A stretch of DNA of 11,309 nt from an uncultured Alphaproteobacteria bacterium (GCA_903922545.1 CAIXUE010000125.1:1-11309), one strand, 5' to 3'. Positions 1 through 6,441 are shown, numbered from the stretch's first letter. Numbers and translations are program-made. Notes: generated from the letters alone by a model not told the origin.

Positions 1-30
1 GCCGCCTGCGCGGCGCGAGACAATGGCCAT

Positions 31-107
31 GCGCCCGTAGCTCAGCTGGATAGAGCATCAGACTACGAATCTGAGGGTCAGGAGTTCGAATCTCTTCGAG
101 CGCGCCA
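31..107 (+). tRNA. tRNA-Arg, anticodon ACG
   Basis: This is a complete 77-nt cloverleaf. The acceptor 5' strand is 31-37, the D arm starts with GCTC and closes with GAGC, and the anticodon stem TCAGA/TCTGA flanks the 7-nt loop CTACGAA. The anticodon ACG at 65-67 reads CGN arginine codons once A34 is converted to inosine. The T loop is TTCGAAT, the discriminator is G, and the 3' CCA is encoded at 105-107. The acceptor stem has one C·A mismatch, C35 opposite A99, where a C-G pair is expected. No promoter can be identified in the 30 nt upstream that are visible. Confidence 0.95.
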
Positions 108-144
108 TTGTTTAAGCCGCGTCTGCGACACGGCTTAAACAATG
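106..144. terminator. Long hairpin directly after tRNA-Arg
   Basis: There is a near-perfect inverted repeat: 106-119 pairs with 131-144 over 14 bp. After one C·A mismatch, 121-123 pairs with 127-129 around the 3-nt loop TGC. The 5' arm begins inside the encoded CCA of the tRNA. No T-tract follows on either strand, so this is a weak fit to an intrinsic terminator. It could be a tRNA 3'-processing or RNA-stability structure, or a transcription block between the tRNA and the convergent M56 gene ending at 211. The structure is directly visible; the function is inferred. Confidence 0.5.
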
Positions 145-148
145 CCAA

Positions 149-181
149 GCCCGCCCGCGCGACAGCGCCGGGAGGGCGGGC
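149..181. repeat. GC-only inverted repeat downstream of the M56 gene
   Basis: GCCCGCCC at 149-156 is the exact reverse complement of GGGCGGGC at 174-181, with a 17-nt spacer. It sits 30 nt past the stop of the minus-strand M56 gene and just beyond the tRNA hairpin. It could act with that hairpin as a transcription end for the minus-strand operon. No run of T follows on the minus strand, so the assignment as a terminator is weak. Confidence 0.35.
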
Positions 182-210
182 GCGGTAGGCGAAAACACAG
201 ATATTTTCTC

Positions 211-1560
211 TCAGACCTTGTAGCCCAGCTGTGTCAGGCAGACGGCTTTCTGATCACCCTGACCCGCGCTCCACGCCGCCACCGCATCCAGATAGCGGCC
301 GCCAAGCGTTTTTCGGGCGTCCCAGACGCGGGCGGTTTCGCCGCTGAGGAAAACGGTGGTGAGCTGATAGCGCGATGCGCCGCGGCTGTTCTTCCATTCA
401 ATCGACATGGGCAGCACGTCCGAATCATTCTTTTTCTGCTGCGGATAGACGGGCGAGAGCGTGCCGTAAGTCTTTTCCAGCCGGGCCAGCATGTTCACGA
501 AAGAAGATTCGCAATCGGCCTGCGAGGTGGTTTTTTCATTTTCGACGCTGATATCGCCGGTCGCCATGACGGACCCGAAACCCGGCGCGGCAGGATGGGC
601 GATTTCCCGGCCCACCGCATTGGACCAGCCGGTCACAAGCGGCCAGGCGAGGGCAAGCGCGGCGCAGGAGGTCAACAGGCTTTTCTGGGCGCGGTTCAAT
701 TCCGAAGGCGTCGCCCCGGCCATGATGCCATGAAGCCGCTGTTCCAGATTGGCGCCCAGAATAGCGGACGCCAGCGGCGCCGGCGCGGCATAATAGCGGC
801 AGACTTTCAAAATGCCTTCGGCATAGACGGAAGCATCATTGCCGTTCTGGATCACTTCTTCATCGCAGGCGCGCTCACGCTCCATATTCAGGCGCGCGCC
901 CAGCCACCAGACCAGCGGATGAAACCAGAACAGCGCCTGCACCAGCGAATGAATCGCGGTGGTGAGATTGTCGCCGCGTTCCAGATGGCACAGTTCGTGA
1001 TCCAGAATCGCGCGCATTTCCTTAGGGCTCATGTGCGCGGCCATTGCTTGCGGCAACAACAGCACCGGGCGCCAGATGCCGAACAGGCCCGGCCCCAGCG
1101 CGGCGGTGGTCGCTTTGACGGTGATCGGCGCAGGCAGCGCCAGTGGCGCGGCATTGCGCAGCGCGGTGCGAACACGCCACCAGCGCACCGCCCAGATCAA
1201 CAACAGCGCAAGAAATCCGGCCAGCCAGATGGAAAACAGGACGGTTGTGGAATCAAATTGTGGGAACGCACAGCAAGTTTCCGCGGAAAATCCGGCGGTG
1301 GGAAAGGATGCCGTGAAAGGCAGCGCGGTTTTCTGAACCAGTTTGAGACCGGCTACCGGGACGGATGGCGGCAGCGAAGGGGCCATCGCGCTGCCCAGAT
1401 AGACCAGAAAGGAGAAAGGGATCAGGAATTTCACCGAAGCGGCGAACAACACCTGATACCGCACCCGCGCCGCGCAGTTTCGCAGGCCCAGGATAAGAAG
1501 CGCCGCTCCGGCGGCAAAGACCGTGGACTGCCAGATATGATCCAGCAGCGCGGCGATCAC
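211..1560 (-). CDS. M56 family (BlaR1-type) membrane zinc metallopeptidase, sensor/antirepressor
   Basis: The product is 449 residues long and starts with GTG, overlapping the BlaI stop by 4 bp (GTGA at 1557-1560), so the two genes are translationally coupled. Hydrophobic segments lie at about residues 13-26, 36-56, 106-127 and 294-311. The cytoplasmic zinc protease loop carries HELCH (188-192, the HExxH motif) followed by the family segment ERERACDEE (227-235), which should supply the third zinc ligand. In known BlaR1/MecR1 proteins, an extracellular signal activates this protease, which leads to BlaI inactivation. The part after the last membrane segment is only about 135 residues, roughly half the usual penicillin-binding sensor domain of about 250, and I see no SxxK/SxN/KTG set in it. 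The ligand is therefore probably not a beta-lactam. The family call is firm; the signal is unknown. Confidence 0.92.
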   Translation of the reverse strand: MIAALLDHIWQSTVFAAGAALLILGLRNCAARVRYQVLFAASVKFLIPFSFLVYLGSAMAPSLPPSVPVAGLKLVQKTALPFTASFPTAGFSAETCCAFPQFDSTTVLFSIWLAGFLALLLIWAVRWWRVRTALRNAAPLALPAPITVKATTAALGPGLFGIWRPVLLLPQAMAAHMSPKEMRAILDHELCHLERGDNLTTAIHSLVQALFWFHPLVWWLGARLNMERERACDEEVIQNGNDASVYAEGILKVCRYYAAPAPLASAILGANLEQRLHGIMAGATPSELNRAQKSLLTSCAALALAWPLVTGWSNAVGREIAHPAAPGFGSVMATGDISVENEKTTSQADCESSFVNMLARLEKTYGTLSPVYPQQKKNDSDVLPMSIEWKNSRGASRYQLTTVFLSGETARVWDARKTLGGRYLDAVAAWSAGQGDQKAVCLTQLGYKV

Positions 1561-1937
1561 GGTTTTTTCTCTTTCAGACGGCGCAAGGTTTTTTCCGCTG
1601 CCTGAATATCTTCCAACGTCAGCTTTCCGGTTTCGATCAGCTGGTTCATCACCGGCTGCATCTGGCCGCCGAACAAAGCCAGAAATTCGTCAATGAAATT
1701 GCTTTGGGCGCTGGCGCGGGTGATCGCCGGTTCAAACAGATTGGCGCTGCCGGATTTCTTGATGCGGCGCAGCGCTTTTTTTGCCTCCAGCCGGTACACC
1801 AGCGTCTGGATCGTAGTGTAGGCGGGACGGGTTTTTTCCGGAAAAGATTCCTGAATCTCGCGGATGGACCCCGCGCCCTTGCTCCACAGCACCTCCAGCA
1901 CGCGAAGTTCGGCCTTGCTGGGTTTGGGTGTTTTCAT
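1557..1937 (-). CDS. BlaI/MecI/CopY family winged-helix repressor
   Basis: The product is 126 residues, the usual length for the family. Residues 7-70 form the winged helix-turn-helix: the opening SKAELRVLEVLW, the IREIQESF helix, and a recognition region around AYTTIQTLVYRLEAKKAL matching the family pattern AYTTVxTxLxRLxxKG. The C-terminal part (about 75-126) is helical and charged and would serve as the dimerisation arm that the partner protease destabilises in BlaI. The start is ATG at 1935-1937, with AGGA about 5 nt upstream on the minus strand. It is the first gene of the operon with the M56 protein, and it faces the ABC operon across an intergenic region with operator-like repeats. Autorepression and control of the exporter are inferred. 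Confidence 0.93.
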   Translation of the reverse strand: MKTPKPSKAELRVLEVLWSKGAGSIREIQESFPEKTRPAYTTIQTLVYRLEAKKALRRIKKSGSANLFEPAITRASAQSNFIDEFLALFGGQMQPVMNQLIETGKLTLEDIQAAEKTLRRLKEKKP

Positions 1938-2163
1938 CGCATTCCTATTTTGTCACGCATCCAAAATGTGTGGCCGCGGCCAAACATGGTCAGGTGTGCA
2001 TCATGCGTCTGGACAGGCGGGCAAGACAAGCGTAGTTTTGACTACAAGCGTAGTTCAGGCGGCGCGGCACGGCAAAGTGGCGTATTAAAGCCATGGCAGC
2101 TTGGGCATTTGAGGAAACGGGCTTTTAGAAAAACCTTATAAAACAATCATTTGGGAGGTCCCC
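1938..2163. promoter_or_regulatory. Divergent intergenic control region between blaI and the ABC operon
   Basis: These 226 bp hold no convincing gene. They contain the half-site array at 2023-2054. A plausible minus-strand promoter for blaI has -35 TTGTCT (reverse of 2024-2029), an 18-bp spacer and -10 CATGAT (reverse of 2000-2005), so a repressor bound to the array would cover its -35. On the plus strand TTGACT at 2038-2043 is a good -35 inside the array but lacks a good -10 at the right distance. An AT-rich stretch at 2122-2150 containing TATAAA could supply another start. The promoter assignments are tentative. Confidence 0.5.
2023..2054. promoter_or_regulatory. Putative BlaI operator array
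   Basis: The best site is a perfect 5+5 palindrome, ACTAC-N4-GTAGT, at 2041-2054. To its left are another GTAGT at 2032-2036 and a degenerate AAGAC at 2023-2027, giving four half-sites in alternating orientation every 9 bp. Equivalently, the 12-mer ACAAGCGTAGTT is repeated exactly at 2026-2037 and 2044-2055. The dyad resembles the TACA-N2-TGTA type core reported for BlaI, MecI and CopY proteins. It lies 86 bp upstream of the blaI start and about 110 bp upstream of the ABC start. Assignment to BlaI rests on position and symmetry only. Confidence 0.6.
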
Positions 2164-2853
2164 ATGGCTTCGGCAGTATCACTCAAGCATGTCGTCAAAA
2201 GCTATCGGCGCGGGCGGGAAAAAGTCGAAGTCCTGCACGGCCTGGATCTGGAAATTCCCCAGGGGGAATTCTTGGCCCTGATGGGGCCTTCCGGTTCGGG
2301 CAAGACCACCATCCTCAATCTGATCGGCGGACTGGACCGCGCCGATTCCGGTGAAGTGATTGTCAGCGGCGAAAATCTGCAAAGTCTTTCAGGCGGGCAG
2401 CTGGCCAAATGGCGCACCCATCATGTCGGCTTTATTTTCCAGTTCTACAATCTGATGCCCATGCTGTCGGCGGCGGCCAATGTCGAATTGCCGCTGCTGC
2501 TGACCAATCTTTCCAAGGCCGAGCGCAAGAAGCATGTGGCGATCGCGCTGGAGATGGTGGGGCTGTCGGAGCGGCAGGCGCACAAGCCGGGCGAAATGTC
2601 GGGCGGCCAGCAGCAACGGGTGGGCATTGCCCGCGCCATTGTCGCGGATCCCGCTATTCTTCTGTGCGACGAGCCGACCGGCGATCTGGACCGCAAGACG
2701 GCGGATGAAATTCTGGATCTGTTGCAGCAGCTGAACCGCGCTCACAACAAGACCATTGTGATGGTGACCCATGATCCGCGCGCCGCCGATCATGCCAAGC
2801 GGCAGCTTCATTTCGACAAGGGCAGGCTGACCGACGCGCGAGAAATGGCGTGA
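2164..2853 (+). CDS. ABC transporter ATPase, MacB/LolD type
   Basis: This is a 229-residue nucleotide-binding subunit that powers the two permeases encoded directly downstream. Walker A is GPSGSGKT at residues 41-48, the Q-loop glutamine is 93, the ABC signature is MSGGQ at 145-149, Walker B is ILLCDE at 165-170 followed by the D-loop GDLD at 173-176, and the switch histidine is 203. The motif order, the segment FIFQFYNLMPMLSAAANVELP and the length are typical of the MacB/LolD/FtsE group, which drives mechanotransmission rather than classical import. The start ATG has GGGAGG 5 nt upstream. It is the first gene of a four-gene operon and overlaps the next start by 4 bp (GTGA). LolD and MacB-type substrates cannot be told apart from the ATPase alone. 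Confidence 0.95.
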   Translation: MASAVSLKHVVKSYRRGREKVEVLHGLDLEIPQGEFLALMGPSGSGKTTILNLIGGLDRADSGEVIVSGENLQSLSGGQLAKWRTHHVGFIFQFYNLMPMLSAAANVELPLLLTNLSKAERKKHVAIALEMVGLSERQAHKPGEMSGGQQQRVGIARAIVADPAILLCDEPTGDLDRKTADEILDLLQQLNRAHNKTIVMVTHDPRAADHAKRQLHFDKGRLTDAREMA

Positions 2854-4004
2854 AATATTTTCCGCTGGTCTGGGCGGCGATCATGCGGCGGCCGGCGTGG
2901 GCCGTGCTGACATTATTGTCGGTGATGATTGCCTTCACCCTGTTCGGGCTGACCATCGGATTGAATGCGACCTTCGATACGGTCGAGGCCAACGCCAGGC
3001 TGGACCGCATCTATACCGGTGCGCGTTTTGGCGGTGGCGGCTTGCCCGTCGCTATGGCGCGCGAAATCGAAAAACTTCCCGGCGTGGCCAAGGTGGGCGT
3101 TGAAGGGTTCATCCCCGGCTATCACCAGGACCCCAAGAAGCGCGTTTTCGTCACCATGATGGATGCCAATGTGCGCAACGTCATGACCGATTGGCCGCTG
3201 ACGCCGCATCAATGGGATTTGATTGAGCAGAACCGCACCGGCGTGGTGATCAGCCGGATGCAATCGCTGCAATGGCATTTGAAGCGGGGCGACAATTTCA
3301 CCGTTGTATCGCCCCTGACCAGCAAGGCCGATGGCACCACCAGCTGGACGTTTCAGGTGCTGGATGTGGCGGCTGACATTCCATACATGACCAACGGCTA
3401 TGTGATGGGCAATTTCGATTTTTACAGCCAGGCGCGGCCAGCGGATTCGCAAGGCAAGGCGGTGCAGTTTTTCGTGCTGGCGTCCGATCCCACCCGCACC
3501 GCCGATGTGGCGCAGCTGATCGATAAAAATTTCGCCAACTCCGCTGTGCCGACTCAATCCATCACCGAGAAAGCGGCGCTGGATATCAGCAATTCGGGCC
3601 TGGACATCGCGTCGGTGGACCGCGACATCGCGCTGGCCGGCATGTTCATGGTGCTGTTCCTGACCGCCAACGGCATCGCCCAATCGGTGCGCGAACGGTT
3701 TGGCGAATTCGCGATGCTGCGGACGTTGGGCTATTCCGATACCACTGTCATGGCGTTGGTGTTTTTCGAGGCGGCGCTGCCTTGCGTGATCGGTGCGCTG
3801 ATGGGCGTGGGCCTGGCGGCGGGCGTTTCCGCCCTGCTGCCGCGGTTTTTGCCGCCGGCCACGGGATTTCCCCTGCCGACATTGACGGCCATCGTATTTG
3901 TATGGGCGGCGCTTTGCGCCGGTGTGGTGGCACTGGCCAGTTCAGCACTGCCGGCGCTGCGCCTGAAGCAAATGGATATCGCAACCGCTTTATCGGGACG
4001 CTGA
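2850..4004 (+). CDS. FtsX/MacB-type ABC permease, first of two
   Basis: The product has 384 residues and begins at GTG overlapping the ATPase stop. The topology is that of the FtsX/MacB/LolC permeases: one membrane helix near the N-terminus (about 17-39), a large periplasmic domain (about 40-258), then three helices (about 260-278, 300-330 and 344-367). The juxtamembrane sequence VRERFGEFAMLRTLGYSD (280-297) is the conserved cytoplasmic coupling segment after helix 2 that contacts the ATPase. The C-terminus, LPALRLKQMDIATALSGR, is the typical FtsX tail. It probably pairs with the following permease as a heterodimer in the inner membrane. It lacks a fused ATPase, unlike E. coli MacB. The substrate is unknown. 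Confidence 0.9.
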   Translation: MKYFPLVWAAIMRRPAWAVLTLLSVMIAFTLFGLTIGLNATFDTVEANARLDRIYTGARFGGGGLPVAMAREIEKLPGVAKVGVEGFIPGYHQDPKKRVFVTMMDANVRNVMTDWPLTPHQWDLIEQNRTGVVISRMQSLQWHLKRGDNFTVVSPLTSKADGTTSWTFQVLDVAADIPYMTNGYVMGNFDFYSQARPADSQGKAVQFFVLASDPTRTADVAQLIDKNFANSAVPTQSITEKAALDISNSGLDIASVDRDIALAGMFMVLFLTANGIAQSVRERFGEFAMLRTLGYSDTTVMALVFFEAALPCVIGALMGVGLAAGVSALLPRFLPPATGFPLPTLTAIVFVWAALCAGVVALASSALPALRLKQMDIATALSGR

Positions 4005-4005
4005 C

Positions 4006-5169
4006 ATGAATATGCTGCGCCAGATATTCGTTATCTCCGCCATGAATTTCCGCAGCCTGCCGCGGCGTTTCTGGACGTCGATGGTGATCGTGGTGGGGTT
4101 GGGCGCCACCATCGGCGTGCTGCTTTCCATGCTGTCCATGACGGCGGGAATACGGCTGGTTTATTCGCGCACCGGCGATCCGGGGCGGGCGATCATCGCG
4201 TCACTGGGCGCTGACAATGAAGGCCAGTCCAGCCTGTCACGTGACAATGTGCAGATGATCGTTGATGGGCCGGGCATCGCCAAAGACAGTGATGGCCGGC
4301 CGCTGGCGGATCTGAGCCTGAACACCAGTGTGCCGATGCTGCGCCAGAACGGCACCCGGGGCTACATCACCTTGCGCGGCGTCGGGCCCAAGGGGATCGC
4401 GGTGCGGCCCGAACTGAAGCTGGTGGCGGGGCGCATGTTTGAGCCCGGCAAGCGCGAATTGATCGTGGGGGTGGGGGCGCAAAGCCTGTACCAGCATGTC
4501 GCGGTCGGCGAGAAAGTCATTTTGCCCGGCGGCGAATGGCCCATCGTGGGCAGTTTCCGCACCGGCGATGTTCTGGACGGCCAGTTGATCGGCGACAGCG
4601 ATACGCTGATGGCCGCAACACGGCATCCCAACTACAACACGGTAATTCTGCGGCTGGCGTCTTATGACTCGCTGGGGCCACTGCGCCAGGCGCTCACGAC
4701 AAATCCGGCGCTGTCGGTGCATGTGGAGCGGCATTCGGACTGGTACAAGAAAGTCATCGATTCCGCGACGGGGGTGTTTTCGGCGTTGGCCTATGCCATC
4801 GGCGGCATCATGGCGATCGGCGCGCTATTTGGCTGTCTGAACACCATGTATGCCGCCGTCAGCGCGCGGCGCCGCGAGATCGCCACTTTGCGTGCGATCG
4901 GGTTCAATTCTTTTCCGGTGGCCATGTCGGTGATCCTGGAGGCCATGGCGTTGGCGCTGATCGGGGCGATGGCCGGGGCGGCAATCGCCTGGGCGCTTTA
5001 TGACGGCAAGCAGGGTTCTTTCGGCACCATTGTTTTCACCCTGCAGGTGACGCCCGCGATGATCGGGCTGGGCCTTGTCTGGGCCGTTATCCTGGCGCTT
5101 TTGGGCGGCTTGTTGCCATCGATGCAGGCGGCGCGGCTTCCCATTGTCGATGCCTTGCGGGCCACATAA
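4006..5169 (+). CDS. FtsX/MacB-type ABC permease, second of two
   Basis: The product has 387 residues and starts at ATG 1 nt after the previous stop. It has the same fold plan as its neighbour: helix 1 about 23-47, a periplasmic MacB-PCD-like domain (about 48-255), then helices about 258-280, 304-330 and 348-373. The coupling segment SARRREIATLRAIGFNSFPV (286-305) is the family hallmark and is closer to the MacB consensus than the first permease. The tail QAARLPIVDALRAT is the classic family ending. The two permeases have clearly diverged, which suggests non-equivalent roles in a heterodimer, like LolC/LolE, rather than a recent duplication. With the ATPase and the adaptor downstream, it should form an export complex. 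Confidence 0.92.
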   Translation: MNMLRQIFVISAMNFRSLPRRFWTSMVIVVGLGATIGVLLSMLSMTAGIRLVYSRTGDPGRAIIASLGADNEGQSSLSRDNVQMIVDGPGIAKDSDGRPLADLSLNTSVPMLRQNGTRGYITLRGVGPKGIAVRPELKLVAGRMFEPGKRELIVGVGAQSLYQHVAVGEKVILPGGEWPIVGSFRTGDVLDGQLIGDSDTLMAATRHPNYNTVILRLASYDSLGPLRQALTTNPALSVHVERHSDWYKKVIDSATGVFSALAYAIGGIMAIGALFGCLNTMYAAVSARRREIATLRAIGFNSFPVAMSVILEAMALALIGAMAGAAIAWALYDGKQGSFGTIVFTLQVTPAMIGLGLVWAVILALLGGLLPSMQAARLPIVDALRAT

Positions 5170-5186
5170 AATATGCGGGTACGCTG

Positions 5187-6212
5187 ATGGCTGACAAACC
5201 TTCGCTGGATCAACTGAAGATCGACCGTTCGGCGCCGCCGCCGCGGCGCGGTTTTTTCTTGCCGCTGCTGATCCTCCTGGTGCTGGCAGGTGCGGGCGGT
5301 GCGGCGGCTTATGTCTTCTGGCCCGCGCCGGGCATTCCCATTCATGCCGTCACGGTGGAAAGCGCGGGCGGTGGTGGCGGGGGGGCGGGGCTTGATGCCT
5401 CGGGCTATGTGGTGCCGCAGCGGCAGGCGACGCTTTCAGCACAGATCGTGGGCAAGGTGGTTTTTCTCAATGCCCAGGAAGGCGAGCGCGTCAAACAGGG
5501 TGATGTGATCGCACGGCTGGACGACGCCAATTACATGGCGGCGCTGCATCAGGCGCAGGCGCAGGAGCGCCAGGCCAAGGCGGCGCTGGATGATGCCGCG
5601 CCGATTTACGAACGCTATAAAAGATTGCAGGGCCAGAACGCGATCAGCACCGACCAGTTCGAGAATGAGCGCGCCGCTTTTGACACCGCGCGCACCGCGC
5701 TGGATGTGGCCCATGCCGCTGTCGCAGTGGCGATGAGCAATGAAAGCTACACAACCGTGCGCGCGCCTTTTTCCGGTGTGGTGACAGTGAAGGTAGCACA
5801 GATCGGCGATATTGTGGCGCCCACGGCGGTGGGTGGCAGCGGCGGCAGTCTTTCGGGCATCGCCACCATCGTGGATATGGATTCGCTGGAAGTCGAAGTG
5901 GATGTCAGCGAAAATTATATCGACCGCGTGCGGGCCGGGCAGGCGGCGACCGTGCAGCTGACCGCCTATCCCGATTGGGATATTCCCGCTTCCGTCATCG
6001 CCGTCATTCCCACCGCCGACCAGAGCAAAGGCACCGTGAAAGTGCGCCTGGCGATGAAGGCCAAGGATGCGCGCATCCTGCCGCAAATGGGCGCGCGGGT
6101 GTCGTTCCAGACCGAGCCTGGCACCGGCACCGTCAGCCGCGCCATGACCGTGCCGCCCGATGCGGTGTCAGGCAGCGGTGATACCGCCACGGTGTTTGTG
6201 ATTGATGGCTAG
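5187..6212 (+). CDS. HlyD/MacA-type periplasmic adaptor (membrane fusion protein), ended early by in-frame TAG
   Basis: The product is 341 residues up to a TAG at 6210-6212. An uncleaved N-terminal membrane anchor (about 23-45) is followed by a Gly-rich linker (61-67), the first lipoyl half with VVPQRQATLSAQIVGKV (75-91) and VKQGDVIARLD (102-112), a coiled-coil hairpin (about 113-185), the second lipoyl half with VRAPFSGVVT (191-200), and a beta-barrel domain (about 230-310) ending near VPPDAV. In the family, this protein bridges the inner-membrane transporter to an outer-membrane channel. It starts 17 nt after the second permease, so it belongs to the operon. The frame stops in the middle of the membrane-proximal domain, right after VFVIDG, where relatives continue; the missing part follows in the same frame. 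It may be truncated, read through, or mis-sequenced. No outer-membrane TolC-type partner is encoded here. Confidence 0.88.
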   Translation: MADKPSLDQLKIDRSAPPPRRGFFLPLLILLVLAGAGGAAAYVFWPAPGIPIHAVTVESAGGGGGGAGLDASGYVVPQRQATLSAQIVGKVVFLNAQEGERVKQGDVIARLDDANYMAALHQAQAQERQAKAALDDAAPIYERYKRLQGQNAISTDQFENERAAFDTARTALDVAHAAVAVAMSNESYTTVRAPFSGVVTVKVAQIGDIVAPTAVGGSGGSLSGIATIVDMDSLEVEVDVSENYIDRVRAGQAATVQLTAYPDWDIPASVIAVIPTADQSKGTVKVRLAMKAKDARILPQMGARVSFQTEPGTGTVSRAMTVPPDAVSGSGDTATVFVIDG

Positions 6213-6365
6213 AAAGTTACAGCCAGGCAGGTGAAAATCGGCCTTCGTACCAGCCAGTCGGTGACCATTCTGTCGGGCATCGCGGCGGGCGACCGGTTGG
6301 CCACCGGCGATCTTTCCAAGCTGCATGACGGCGCCAAAGTGGCTGTGCAGGAAGCCGCCAGCTAG
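6210..6365 (+). pseudogene. In-frame remainder of the adaptor gene after the TAG codon
   Basis: After the TAG at 6210-6212, the same reading frame continues open for 50 codons to a second TAG at 6363-6365. It reads KVTARQVKIG, then a typical end of a HlyD/MacA adaptor with TSQSVTILSGIAAGDRLATG, and finishes in AVQEAAS. This is the expected membrane-proximal domain tail, with no frameshift and no sign of decay. A restored gene would have 392 codons, a normal length. No start codon with a ribosome-binding site appears at its head, so it is unlikely to be a separate gene. Confidence 0.85.
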
Positions 6366-6407
6366 CCTGTTTCGCCGGAACCTTAATCGCACATTAGCCG
6401 TATTCAG

Positions 6408-6441
6408 CCTGTGCCGCCGGGGTTAAAGTGCGGCTGGCAGG
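6408..6441 (+). repeat. Hairpin in the gap between the adaptor and lipoprotein genes
   Basis: GCCGC at 6413-6417 pairs with GCGGC at 6430-6434. Outside an asymmetric internal loop (T against TGG), CCTG at 6408-6411 pairs with CAGG at 6438-6441. There is no T-tract, so it is not a clear terminator. It could be a 3'-end stabiliser of the exporter mRNA or a leader structure of the lipoprotein gene that begins 20 nt later. Confidence 0.3.

Noticed and set aside
31..144. tRNA-Arg as an integration site (attB) of a mobile element
   Set aside because: No integrase, no direct repeat of the tRNA 3' end and no mobile genes are visible in the window.
142..1605. 487-codon open frame on the plus strand opposite the M56 gene
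   Set aside because: It is a shadow of the M56 gene: Arg/Gly/Gln-rich translation without domains, and it overlaps the hairpin region at its start.
2386..2400. Second LSGGQ-like motif early in the ATPase (residues 75-79)
   Set aside because: It lies before the Q-loop, in the region where MacB-type ATPases have a variable Leu/Ser-rich link; the real signature is at residues 145-149.
5366..5392. G-rich tract in the adaptor gene as a possible phase-variable repeat
   Set aside because: The G7 run lies within a Gly-rich linker in correct frame and is short; nothing supports slippage.
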